NCBI GenBank assembly: GCA_964522605.1
Contig: CAZFWV010000102.1
Location: 1-19,557, forward strand
DNA from: CAVZLD01 sp964522605
GTDB lineage: Bacteria; Planctomycetota; Planctomycetia; Pirellulales; Pirellulaceae
Direction of reading: 5' to 3'
Length of the DNA stretch: 19,557 nt
Notes under the pieces: model-generated
Databases searched by the model: none
Told to the model about the DNA's origin: nothing
Seen by the model: only the letters and a program-made list of their open reading frames with translations
Part shown: in pieces, positions 1 to 7,853 of the stretch
Layout of the letters: each line of letters starts with the position of its first letter
Position numbering within the stretch: position 1 is the stretch's first letter
Position numbers and translations under genes: made by a program

Positions 1-3000
1 ACGACCGCATTAACGATTACGCTTCGGTCAAGATCAGCCTGGCCCGGCCGCACGACATCCGCAGCTGGTCTTTTGGAGAGGTCAAGAAGCCGGAAACGAT
101 CAACTATCGAACGTACCGTCCCGAGAAGGACGGACTGTTCTGCGAGCGGATCTTTGGCCCCGAAAAGGACTGGGAATGTGCCTGCGGCAAGTACCGCGGC
201 ATGAAGTACAAAGGCATGATCTGTGACCGGTGCGGGGTGAAGGTGACCCACAGTCGCGTTCGCCGCAAACGGATGGGCCATATTGAACTGGCCGCTCCGG
301 TCGTTCACATCTGGTTCTTCAAGGCAATGCCCAGCCGCCTCGGCAACCTGCTGAACATGAAGACGACCAGTCTGGAAAAGGTGATCTATTTCCAGGATTA
401 CGTCGTCGTCGATCCGGGACAGACCGATCTGGAACGTCAGCAACTGCTGACGGAGGAAGAGTTTCGCACCGCGCGAGAACAATGGGGCGAAGGCAGCTTC
501 GAAGCCGATATGGGGGCCGAGGCAATCCGCAAGCTGCTCGTCAATCTGGATCTCGTCCAACTCTCGCAGCAACTGCGCCAGGACCTGGTCGAAACAAACT
601 CCAAACAAAAGAAAAAGGATCTGATCAACCGACTGAAGATCGTCGAAGCGATTCGGGATAGCGACAATAAGCCGGAATGGATGGTCTTGGATGTGATCCC
701 GGTGATTCCACCGGACCTGCGACCGCTGGTGTTGCTCGATTCGGGCAATTTCGCCACCAGTGATTTGAATGATCTGTACCGGCGAATCATCAACCGCAAC
801 AACCGCCTGCGAAAGCTCGTCGACTTAAACGCACCAGAAGTGATCATCCGCAACGAGAAGCGGATGTTGCAGCAATCCGTCGACGCGCTCTTCGACAACA
901 ACCGTTGCAAGCGCCCTGTCTTGGGCAGCAGCAACCGACCGCTGAAATCCCTCACCGACATGATCAAAGGAAAGCAGGGCCGGTTCCGCGAAAACCTGCT
1001 GGGAAAACGCGTGGATTACTCGGCGCGAAGTGTGATCGTGGTCGGTCCGACGTTGAAGCTCCATCAGTGCGGCCTGCCCAAAAAGATCGCCTTGGAACTC
1101 TATCAGCCGTTCATCATCCGCAAGCTCAAGGAAATGGGGCATGCGGATACGATCAAGAGTGCCAAGAAGATGCTCGAGCGAAAGGACGAGGAGGTTTGGG
1201 ATATTCTCGAGGCGGTGATTCAGAATCACCCGGTGTTGCTCAATCGAGCTCCGACCCTGCACCGGATGGGCATCATGGCGTTCGAGCCCGTCCTGGTCGA
1301 AGGCAACGCGATTCACCTCCATCCGCTCGTCTGCAAAGGCTTCAACGCCGATTTCGACGGCGACCAGATGGCGGTGCACTTGCCGCTGTCCATTGAAGCG
1401 CAAGTGGAAGCCCATACGTTGATGATGTCGACGAACAACATTTTCGGTCCCGCCAACGGGCGACCGATTATGAGCCCATCGCAAGACATCGTGATGGGAT
1501 GCTTTTTCATCTCGATGATGCTGCCCGGTCGCCTCGGCGAAGGGATGCGGTTTTCGTCCACGGAAGAAGCGGATCTGGCCTATTCCCTGGGCGTCGTCGA
1601 TCTCCATGCGCCGATTCAGCTGCGGATGCCGCACGGCCGGCGCGTACGGACCGAAGATGATGCGCGCGAAGAAGCCCGGGTGATCACCACCACCTGTGGC
1701 CGAATCATGTTCAACACCATGCTGCCGGAGGGAATGGACTTCTACAATCTGCCCCTCCGCTCGGGTGAACTGGCCATGGTGATTTCCGACTGCTACCAAG
1801 TCCTGGGCCGCCGCGCCACGATCAACCTGCTGGACGACCTGAACCGGCTGGGCTTCCGCGAGAGCACCCGAAGTGGTCTGTCGTTCGCGACCGACGACCT
1901 CGTGACGCCCGAATCCAAGAGCAAGATCATTGCCGAGGCAGAAAAAACCGTACTGAAGTATAGGAAGCTGTACGATCGCGGAATCATCACGGACGTCGAA
2001 CGTTACAACCAGGTGCTCGATGCCTGGACGCACGCACGCGAGCGGATCACTGCCGAAATGATGTCGGCGATGGAGACCGATACGCGTCACGGCGGCTACG
2101 TGAATCCGGTGTTCTTAATGGCCCACTCCGGTGCCCGAGGTGGCGTCGAACAGATCCGTCAGCTCGCCGGGATGCGGGGTCTGATGGCCAAGCCATCCGG
2201 CGAAATCATCGAGACACCAATTAAGGCGAACTTCCGCGAAGGGCTGTCCGTGCTCGAATACTTCAGCTCGACACACGGTGCCCGTAAAGGTCTGGCCGAT
2301 ACGGCCCTCAAAACGGCTGACTCGGGTTACTTGACCCGAAAACTCGCCGATGTTGCGCAGAACGTGGTCGTCACGATGTATGACTGCGAGACGACTCAGG
2401 GAATCACCAAGGGGGTGATTTACCGCGGCGAGAAAGTCGAAGTGCGATTGGCAGATGCGGTGAAGGGTCGTGTCAGCCGCCAGAACATCGTGAATCCCGT
2501 GACGGACGAAGTGATTGTCTCTGAGAACGAGATGATCACCGGGGAGATCGCGAGGAAGATCGAGGATCTGGGACTGGAGCGAATCCAGGTCCGCAGTCCG
2601 ATGACCTGCGAAGCGGCCCTCGGTGTCTGCCGCTGCTGTTACGGCATGGACATGTCGACCGGAAATCTCGTCGAAGAAGGGATGGCCGTCGGGATCATCG
2701 CCGCGCAGAGCATCGGCGAACCGGGTACGCAGTTGACGATGCGGACCTTCCACATCGGAGGTGTTGCGGGAACCGACGTCGAAGAAAGCGAATCGCGCAG
2801 CAAGAAGGGCGGAATCGTCAAATTTACCCGCATGCGGTTCGTCACCGACGAAGAAGGGCGATCGATCGTCCTGACCCGCAACGGCGAAATCTCCATTCTC
2901 GATCCCAAGGGTCGCGAGCTGGAAAAGTACGAGGTTCCCACCGGTGCGGTGCTGATGGTCAAGGAGAACCAAGAAGTCAAAACCGGTGCGGTCCTCTGTC

Positions 3001-4376
3001 AGTGGGATCCCCACAGTATTCCGATTCTCGCCGAGGTCTCGGGACGCGTTCGCTACGAGGATATCGTGGAAGGCGAAACGATCCGCGTGGAAAAGGACCC
3101 CGGCGGTTTCGAACGCAAAATTATCGCCGATCTCAAGGGAGATCTCCATCCTCAGATCGTGCTCGAAGACAGCGACGGAAAACCGCTCGATGTGTATTAC
3201 CTGCCGGAACGGGCTCACATCGAAGTCAATGAAGGCCAGACGATTGCGGCCGGTACGGTCGTGGCTAAGACGCCGCGTGAAGCCTCGGGGATCAAGGACA
3301 TCACGGGCGGTTTGCCCCGAGTGACCGAAATCTTTGAGGCGCGGAAGCCGAAAGACCCGGCCGTGATCGCGGAGGTCGATGGCGTTGTCGAGATCCTGGG
3401 CGAAAAGCGGCGAGGCAAGCGCACGATTATCGTCCGCAGCGAAAGCGGGATCGAGCGCGAGCACCTCGTGCCCCAAGGCAAACGGTTTCTCGTCCACTCG
3501 GGTGACCACGTGCGTGCCGGCCAGGCACTCGTCGACGGTCCCCTCGTCCCGCACGATATCCTGCGGATCTCCGGCGAAGAAGCCGTTCAGCAATACCTGC
3601 TGCACGAAATCCAGGGCGTGTATCGCAGCCAGCGCGTCGAGATTAACGATAAGCACTGCGAAATCATCATCGCCCGGATGTTGCGGAAGGTGAAGATCGA
3701 GAACCCGGGCGATACGAATCTGCTGCCCGGCAGCGTGATGGACCGCTTTGATTTCCGCCAGGCGAACGAAAGCCTGGCGAAATGCCTGAAGATTGCCCAC
3801 AAGGGGGACAGCGAATTCACCGAAGGCAATATCGTTCCTCGCGACGCGCTGGAAACGGTGAATTCCCAAATTGAAGCGCTCGGTGGCGAACCGGCCAAAG
3901 GCGGTCGGCCGCGGCCGGCCACCGCCAGCACCCAGTTGCTAGGCATCACGAAAGCCGCCGTGCAAAGCTCCAGTTTCATCTCGGCCGCCAGCTTCCAGGA
4001 GACGACCAAGGTCCTCACGGAAGCCGCCCTGGCCGGCAAGACGGATCGGCTGGTCGGTTTGAAGGAAAACGTGATCCTGGGGCATTTGATTCCTGCCGGC
4101 ACCGGTTTTCGCACGTTCCAGGAAGCCGAAGTCCGGATTCGTCCCGAAGCACTCGCCAGCCTCGCCGCAGAAAAGGATCGGGCGCTCGTCCACAGCTTCC
4201 CGCTCCTCGAATCGGCTCCCGCAACCGCCGGAGCCGGGATCGAGGAAGATCCCAGCAGCGGAGCTCCCGAACCCGAGATGCCGCTGCCGGAAACGAGCAG
4301 TCAACTGGAAGATCTGTTCCGCAGTGTCGAACCGGCAGCGGACGAGAGCCAGGACGAGGACGATTCGCTGGAATGA
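1..4376 (+). CDS. rpoC: RNA polymerase beta' subunit (5'-truncated by window edge)
   Basis: This is the catalytic largest subunit of RNA polymerase. The reading frame is open from base 3 and gives about 1457 residues; by comparison with E. coli RpoC roughly the first ten residues lie outside the window. The N-terminal zinc site is intact (Cys codons at 177, 183, 222, 231). The Mg-binding active-site motif NADFDGDQ is encoded at 1344-1367. The second zinc site has Cys codons at 2385, 2607, 2628 and 2637. The bridge-helix/trigger-loop segment (AAQSIGEPGTQLTMRTFHIGG) follows near 2700-2760. The trigger loop carries a long SI3-like insertion (about 2770-3270) resembling that of E. coli. The protein ends in an acidic, proline- and serine-rich tail (about 4230-4373) that is probably disordered. 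rpoB is expected just upstream. The identification is certain; only the start is unseen. Confidence 0.99.
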   Translation, partial: DRINDYASVKISLARPHDIRSWSFGEVKKPETINYRTYRPEKDGLFCERIFGPEKDWECACGKYRGMKYKGMICDRCGVKVTHSRVRRKRMGHIELAAPVVHIWFFKAMPSRLGNLLNMKTTSLEKVIYFQDYVVVDPGQTDLERQQLLTEEEFRTAREQWGEGSFEADMGAEAIRKLLVNLDLVQLSQQLRQDLVETNSKQKKKDLINRLKIVEAIRDSDNKPEWMVLDVIPVIPPDLRPLVLLDSGNFATSDLNDLYRRIINRNNRLRKLVDLNAPEVIIRNEKRMLQQSVDALFDNNRCKRPVLGSSNRPLKSLTDMIKGKQGRFRENLLGKRVDYSARSVIVVGPTLKLHQCGLPKKIALELYQPFIIRKLKEMGHADTIKSAKKMLERKDEEVWDILEAVIQNHPVLLNRAPTLHRMGIMAFEPVLVEGNAIHLHPLVCKGFNADFDGDQMAVHLPLSIEAQVEAHTLMMSTNNIFGPANGRPIMSPSQDIVMGCFFISMMLPGRLGEGMRFSSTEEADLAYSLGVVDLHAPIQLRMPHGRRVRTEDDAREEARVITTTCGRIMFNTMLPEGMDFYNLPLRSGELAMVISDCYQVLGRRATINLLDDLNRLGFRESTRSGLSFATDDLVTPESKSKIIAEAEKTVLKYRKLYDRGIITDVERYNQVLDAWTHARERITAEMMSAMETDTRHGGYVNPVFLMAHSGARGGVEQIRQLAGMRGLMAKPSGEIIETPIKANFREGLSVLEYFSSTHGARKGLADTALKTADSGYLTRKLADVAQNVVVTMYDCETTQGITKGVIYRGEKVEVRLADAVKGRVSRQNIVNPVTDEVIVSENEMITGEIARKIEDLGLERIQVRSPMTCEAALGVCRCCYGMDMSTGNLVEEGMAVGIIAAQSIGEPGTQLTMRTFHIGGVAGTDVEESESRSKKGGIVKFTRMRFVTDEEGRSIVLTRNGEISILDPKGRELEKYEVPTGAVLMVKENQEVKTGAVLCQWDPHSIPILAEVSGRVRYEDIVEGETIRVEKDPGGFERKIIADLKGDLHPQIVLEDSDGKPLDVYYLPERAHIEVNEGQTIAAGTVVAKTPREASGIKDITGGLPRVTEIFEARKPKDPAVIAEVDGVVEILGEKRRGKRTIIVRSESGIEREHLVPQGKRFLVHSGDHVRAGQALVDGPLVPHDILRISGEEAVQQYLLHEIQGVYRSQRVEINDKHCEIIIARMLRKVKIENPGDTNLLPGSVMDRFDFRQANESLAKCLKIAHKGDSEFTEGNIVPRDALETVNSQIEALGGEPAKGGRPRPATASTQLLGITKAAVQSSSFISAASFQETTKVLTEAALAGKTDRLVGLKENVILGHLIPAGTGFRTFQEAEVRIRPEALASLAAEKDRALVHSFPLLESAPATAGAGIEEDPSSGAPEPEMPLPETSSQLEDLFRSVEPAADESQDEDDSLE

Positions 4377-4425
4377 TCCGCGATCGCACGGAGCATCCGC
4401 CGTGGATCTCAACCATCCAGGCGAA

Positions 4426-4455
4426 CCGATCACGCGCCGGATCGCGCGTGATCGG
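4426..4455 (+). terminator. Perfect 12-bp stem-loop downstream of rpoC
   Basis: An exact inverted repeat (CCGATCACGCGC at 4426-4437, GCGCGTGATCGG at 4444-4455) encloses a six-base loop, beginning 50 bases after the rpoC stop. It is the strongest hairpin seen in the window. No run of T follows, so it is not a classical intrinsic terminator. It may be an mRNA 3'-end stabiliser, an attenuator, or part of a two-hairpin terminator with the stem at 4470-4495. Confidence 0.5.
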
Positions 4456-4469
4456 CCGACAGCGGTCGA

Positions 4470-4495
4470 CGACCCCACGTGGACAACTGGGGTCG
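4470..4495 (+). terminator. Second stem-loop between rpoC and rpsL
   Basis: CGACCCCA (4470-4477) pairs perfectly with TGGGGTCG (4488-4495) around a ten-base loop, and is followed by the short T-containing stretch ATTTCCCC. Together with the hairpin 15 bases upstream it suggests partial termination or RNA processing between the beta and str operons. A C-rich tail rather than poly-U makes strong intrinsic termination uncertain. Confidence 0.4.
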
Positions 4496-4520
4496 ATTTC
4501 CCCACTTACCGGGGCCGACC

Positions 4521-4551
4521 TTGACTTGACGCCGTCTCGGGAATTGATACG
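4521..4551 (+). promoter_or_regulatory. Candidate sigma70-type promoter for the str operon
   Basis: TTGACT (4521-4526), overlapping a second TTGACG (4526-4531), is followed by GATACG (4546-4551). The -35 element is good, but the -10 is weak and the spacing is non-ideal (19 or 14 bases). It lies just after the two hairpins and would give an rpsL leader of about 50 bases, which fits the context. Inferred only from sequence and position. Confidence 0.4.
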
Positions 4552-4605
4552 CTGAAAGGCTTCCCTTACCGAGTTTTTTCCCCGCTGACATTCGGATCGC
4601 TGCCC

Positions 4606-4974
4606 ATGCCCACGATCAACCAACTGGTCCGCCGGAAGCGTCGTGCCCAACGGACCAAGCCCAAGGCGCCGGTGCTGGACAAATGCCCGCAGAAACGCGG
4701 CGTTTGCCTCCAGGTTCGGACGATGACTCCCAAGAAGCCGAATTCGGCCCTTCGCAAGATTACCCGTGTACGACTTTCCAACGGGAAGGAAGTCACGGTG
4801 TACATTCCGGGTGAAGGGCATAGTCTGCAGGAGCACTCGATTGTGCTGGTGCGGGGTGGTCGAGTCCGAGATCTGCCCGGAGTCCGCTATCAGGTCGTCC
4901 GCGGGGCTCTCGATACCCTGGGCGTCGATGGACGCAAGCGATCCCGTAGCCGATACGGGGCGAAGAAGTCGTAA
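4606..4974 (+). CDS. rpsL: 30S ribosomal protein S12 (uS12)
   Basis: S12 sits at the decoding centre on the 30S interface and monitors codon-anticodon pairing. The 122-residue product has the family length and begins MPTINQLVRR. The loop TPKKPNSALRK is present, with wild-type lysine at position 43, and so is the segment RDLPGVRY, whose Asp89 is methylthiolated in E. coli. Position 88 is arginine where E. coli has lysine; at this site K88R is a known streptomycin-resistance change in Mycobacterium tuberculosis. No Shine-Dalgarno sequence is visible upstream; the leader is pyrimidine-rich, with six T at 4574-4579. It heads the str genes, with rpsG 114 bases downstream. The identification is certain and the start matches the family N-terminus. 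Confidence 0.98.
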   Translation: MPTINQLVRRKRRAQRTKPKAPVLDKCPQKRGVCLQVRTMTPKKPNSALRKITRVRLSNGKEVTVYIPGEGHSLQEHSIVLVRGGRVRDLPGVRYQVVRGALDTLGVDGRKRSRSRYGAKKS

Positions 4975-4981
4975 GCTGGAC

Positions 4982-5025
4982 GGCGTGCCGTGCAACAGGC
5001 CGCGAAGAGCCGCACGGGAAACGCC
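4982..5025 (+). promoter_or_regulatory. Imperfect stem-loop in the rpsL-rpsG spacer
   Basis: GGCGT (4982-4986) and CCGTGC (4988-4993) pair with ACGCC (5021-5025) and GCACGG (5012-5017), leaving small bulges and an 18-base apical loop. It begins seven bases after the rpsL stop. In E. coli S7 represses the str operon by binding the rpsL-rpsG junction, so an equivalent role is possible, but no sequence match to that site was recognised. Confidence 0.35.
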
Positions 5026-5035
5026 AATTGACCCG

Positions 5036-5049
5036 AACAGGATCCTGTT
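5036..5049 (+). repeat. 14-bp perfect palindrome
   Basis: AACAGGATCCTGTT is an exact palindrome 40 bases before the rpsG start. As RNA it could form a five-pair stem with a four-base loop. Function unknown; it could be an operator-like site or chance. Confidence 0.4.
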
Positions 5050-5088
5050 TCGATTCCGATTGAAAGCTAAACAGCCGAAGCAAAACCC

Positions 5089-5559
5089 ATGGGAAATATC
5101 ACCGCCAGCCGGACCCAACTGAAAGGCGACCCGCGTTACAATTCGCTGCTGGTCAGCAAGTTCGTCAATTGCCTGATGTGGGACGGTAAGAAGACCACCG
5201 CCCAGCGAGTCTTCTATGACGCGCTGGACCTCATTCAAGAGCGAATGCCGAAAGAGGAATCGCTGGAGGTCTTCCTTCAAGCGGTGGAGAATGTCAAACC
5301 GCAAATCGAAGTCCGCAGTAAGCGGGTCGGCGGAGCCGCGTATCAGGTGCCGATGCAGGTGAACCGGAATCGGCAGCAATCGTTGGCAATCCGCTGGCTC
5401 CTGCTCGCGGTCCGCGATAAGAAGGGCCGACCCACCAGCCAGAAGCTAGCCGAAGAATTGATGGCGGCCTTCAAGAAAGAAGGCGCCGCCATGACCCGCC
5501 GGGACAACGTGCACCGGATGGCCGACGCGAACAAGGCCTTTGCCCACTTCGCTTGGTAG
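5089..5559 (+). CDS. rpsG: 30S ribosomal protein S7 (uS7)
   Basis: S7 is the primary 16S rRNA-binding protein that nucleates the 30S head and lines the E site. The product is 156 residues, the usual bacterial length. Characteristic segments are visible: KFVNCLMWDGKK near residue 25, VENVKPQIEVRSKRVGGAAY around residues 67-86, and the C-terminal RRDNVHRMADANKAFAHFAW. The start ATG has only a weak GAAG at 5077-5080. The gene lies between rpsL and fusA, the conserved str order. In E. coli S7 is the autogenous repressor of this operon; here the 114-base upstream spacer holds a stem-loop and a palindrome that might serve such control, which is inference. Nothing is odd in the protein itself. Confidence 0.98.
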   Translation: MGNITASRTQLKGDPRYNSLLVSKFVNCLMWDGKKTTAQRVFYDALDLIQERMPKEESLEVFLQAVENVKPQIEVRSKRVGGAAYQVPMQVNRNRQQSLAIRWLLLAVRDKKGRPTSQKLAEELMAAFKKEGAAMTRRDNVHRMADANKAFAHFAW

Positions 5560-5591
5560 AGGGACGCATGCGCTCCGCCGTGTGTCCGCCC

Positions 5592-5610
5592 CACCGCGGC
5601 ACGCGGCATT
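5592..5610 (+). terminator. Small GC hairpin followed by T-rich tract, rpsG-fusA spacer
   Basis: CCGCG (5592-5596) and CGCGG (5600-5604) form a five-pair stem with a three-base loop, followed directly by CATTTTCTT. The shape resembles a weak intrinsic terminator or attenuator in the 130-base gap before fusA. The stem is short, so read-through would be expected. Confidence 0.3.
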
Positions 5611-5689
5611 TTCTTGCGCCGACTCCCGCTTCACGCGGCCTCGCGGGGTAAGTCGCCACGGTTCTCGCATGCAGGAAAGTTCTCGAGCC

Positions 5690-7765
5690 ATGACGCGTCG
5701 TCTGCAGGATCTCCGCAACATCGGCATCATCGCCCACATTGACGCTGGGAAGACGACCGTCACGGAGCGCATGCTCTTCTACAGCGGGACGACTCACCGG
5801 GTCGGCGAAGTCGACAAAGGCACGACGGAAACCGATTTCGACGAAGAGGAACAGCAGCGGGGAATCACGATTTATTCCGCCTGCGTCACCTTTCGCTGGC
5901 GCGACGTCGACGTCAATCTGATCGATACACCGGGCCACGTGGACTTCACGGCCGAAGTGGAACGCTGCCTGCGCGTTCTGGACGGCGCCGTCGTCGTCTT
6001 CAGCGCCCGGGAGGGCGTTGAAGCTCAGAGCGAGACGGTCTGGCATCAAGCCGACAAATACTATGTCCCGCGGATCGCCTTCATCAATAAACTCGACCGC
6101 GAAGGTGCCGACTTTGAGGGCACCCTTCAGGAAATGCGTCGCCGGTTGCAGGCCAATCCGGTCCCCTTGCAGATCCCCGTTGGATTGGGGCCGGCCCACA
6201 TGCCGGATGCGTTCCGCGGCGTCATTGATCTGATCGAAATGCGGTGGTTGTCCTTCGTCGAAGGCGAGCCAACCCCGAAAGCAGAGCCCATTCCCGAGTC
6301 ATTACGCGACGAAGCCGATCTGGCACGGCAGGCCATGTTGGAGGAGCTGGCCAATTACAGTGATGAGTTGATGGAACGTCTGCTTCAGGAGGATCCGCTG
6401 CCGGCGGACCTGCTGCGACAGGTCGTCCGGGATGCCACTTTGCAGCAACTGATCCACCCGGTCCTCTGCGGATCTGCACTCCACGGCATTGGAATTCAGC
6501 CCCTGCTCGACGCAGTTGCCTGGTACCTGCCCAGCCCCGCCGACATGCCGCCGGTCGAAGGAACCTCGCTGCAAAAGAAGGAAGCGACCGTCATTCGACG
6601 AAAACCCGATCCAACGGAGCCGTTCTGCGGATTGGTCTTCAAGGTCGTTCCCGCCAAGACGGGCGACCTGGCCTGGGTGCGGGTGTATTCGGGGCAACTC
6701 AAAGGCAATTCACGACTCTACAACCCGGCGAAAGACAAAAAAGAAAACGTCGCGCAACTGTGGCACATTCAGGCCGCGCGGAAGGAACAAGTCGACCACG
6801 TGGAGACGGGAGATATCGTCGGAATCATCGGGTTGCGCCATTCGGTGACCGGCGACACGCTGTGTGACCCGAAGAATCCAGTCCTCTTGGAAAGCATCGA
6901 GTTTCCCGAAACCGTGATCTCGATGGCGATCGAGCCGGACACCACAGCCGAACGCAAGAAGCTGGCCGATACGTTGGAACTAATGCGACGGCAAGACCCC
7001 ACGTTTCGAGCGCAGGAAAACGAAGAGACCGGGCAGACCCTGATCAGTGGCATGGGCGAGCTGCACCTGGAAGTCATTCGCAACCGGCTGCTGCGCGATT
7101 TTCGCCTGAACGTCAAAGTCCACAAGCCACGCGTGAGCTACCGCGAATCCATTCAGCATGCGATCGACTCGGCCGGCTCCTGCCACCGGCAGATGGCGGG
7201 CCAGCACTTGTTCGCTGAAATCCAGGTCCGGCTGGAGCCGTATCCGAAGGGCGCTAAGCCGGTGACCGTCACCAGCACCTGCTCGCCAGACGACCTGCCC
7301 GGTGAATGGCTGACGACCGCGCTCGATGAATTGCGCTCCCGCGGGGAAGGCGGCGGGATCCTGGGCGGGTTCCCCCTGATGAACCTGAAAGCCACCGTCA
7401 CCGGGGCCACTTGTAACGAAAACACGAATGATATCGCGGTCCGAATCGCCAGCGGCGACGCATTCGAGAAAGCGCTCCGCGAGGGCGGCCCGATGTTGCT
7501 GGAACCAATCATGCGTCTATCGATCACGACCCCCGAGGAATACCTGGGGGACTTTGTCGGCGATCTGCAACAGCGCCGGGCGCTGATCCAGCGCACAGAA
7601 AATCGCGGTAAACTTGTCTGGATCGAGGCCCATGCGCCACTGGCCGAACTGTTCGGATACAGCTCGGCCATGCGCAGCATCAGCCAGGGTCGCGCCAGCT
7701 GCTCGATGGAACCGCTCGAGTATGCCCCGGCGCCCCCGGAAATCGCCAAGTCGTTCGAAGGCTGA
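5690..7765 (+). CDS. fusA: Elongation factor G, EF-G2-like (recycling-type) GTPase
   Basis: This is a translational GTPase of the EF-G family, 691 residues. Domain I has the P-loop AHIDAGKT (residues 15-22), RGITI, DTPGH (79-83) and NKLD (133-136). Domain II begins near 300, III near 400, IV near 480 and V near 603. The start at 5690 places MTRRLQDLRNIGI as in other EF-Gs; AGGA at 5673-5676 is a distant Shine-Dalgarno, and ATG 5669 is an alternative. Domain IV is atypical. The GGRG-type loop I is replaced by a segment around HRQMAGQHLF (about 497-510). The loop-II histidine (E. coli H583) aligns with Cys575. The switch and G4 regions recall human GFM2 (EFG2mt) and the spdEFG2 group, which act in ribosome recycling. 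By position it would be named fusA, but its role may be recycling with RRF, with another EF-G translocating. Family certain, subtype inferred. Confidence 0.9.
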   Translation: MTRRLQDLRNIGIIAHIDAGKTTVTERMLFYSGTTHRVGEVDKGTTETDFDEEEQQRGITIYSACVTFRWRDVDVNLIDTPGHVDFTAEVERCLRVLDGAVVVFSAREGVEAQSETVWHQADKYYVPRIAFINKLDREGADFEGTLQEMRRRLQANPVPLQIPVGLGPAHMPDAFRGVIDLIEMRWLSFVEGEPTPKAEPIPESLRDEADLARQAMLEELANYSDELMERLLQEDPLPADLLRQVVRDATLQQLIHPVLCGSALHGIGIQPLLDAVAWYLPSPADMPPVEGTSLQKKEATVIRRKPDPTEPFCGLVFKVVPAKTGDLAWVRVYSGQLKGNSRLYNPAKDKKENVAQLWHIQAARKEQVDHVETGDIVGIIGLRHSVTGDTLCDPKNPVLLESIEFPETVISMAIEPDTTAERKKLADTLELMRRQDPTFRAQENEETGQTLISGMGELHLEVIRNRLLRDFRLNVKVHKPRVSYRESIQHAIDSAGSCHRQMAGQHLFAEIQVRLEPYPKGAKPVTVTSTCSPDDLPGEWLTTALDELRSRGEGGGILGGFPLMNLKATVTGATCNENTNDIAVRIASGDAFEKALREGGPMLLEPIMRLSITTPEEYLGDFVGDLQQRRALIQRTENRGKLVWIEAHAPLAELFGYSSAMRSISQGRASCSMEPLEYAPAPPEIAKSFEG

Positions 7766-7853
7766 CCGACATCCCGGCCGAAGATGGGGGTATCGCGACG
7801 CCCCGATGCCGCACCTCGGTTGCTGAATCGAACACGTCCAGAAAGCCATCCCG

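Noticed and set aside
2115..3869. Long antisense ORF (584 codons) and similar minus-strand ORFs inside rpoC and elsewhere
   Set aside because: They lie opposite certain genes in GC-rich DNA, where stop codons are rare in the complementary frame; the translations have no recognisable motifs.
4373..4555. 60-codon ORF starting within the rpoC stop codon (ATGA)
   Set aside because: Low-complexity basic translation, runs through both hairpins and the candidate promoter, and resembles no family known to me.
5540..5689. Upstream extension of fusA overlapping rpsG
   Set aside because: The added residues have no EF-G character; the family N-terminus begins at the ATG at 5690 (or 5669).
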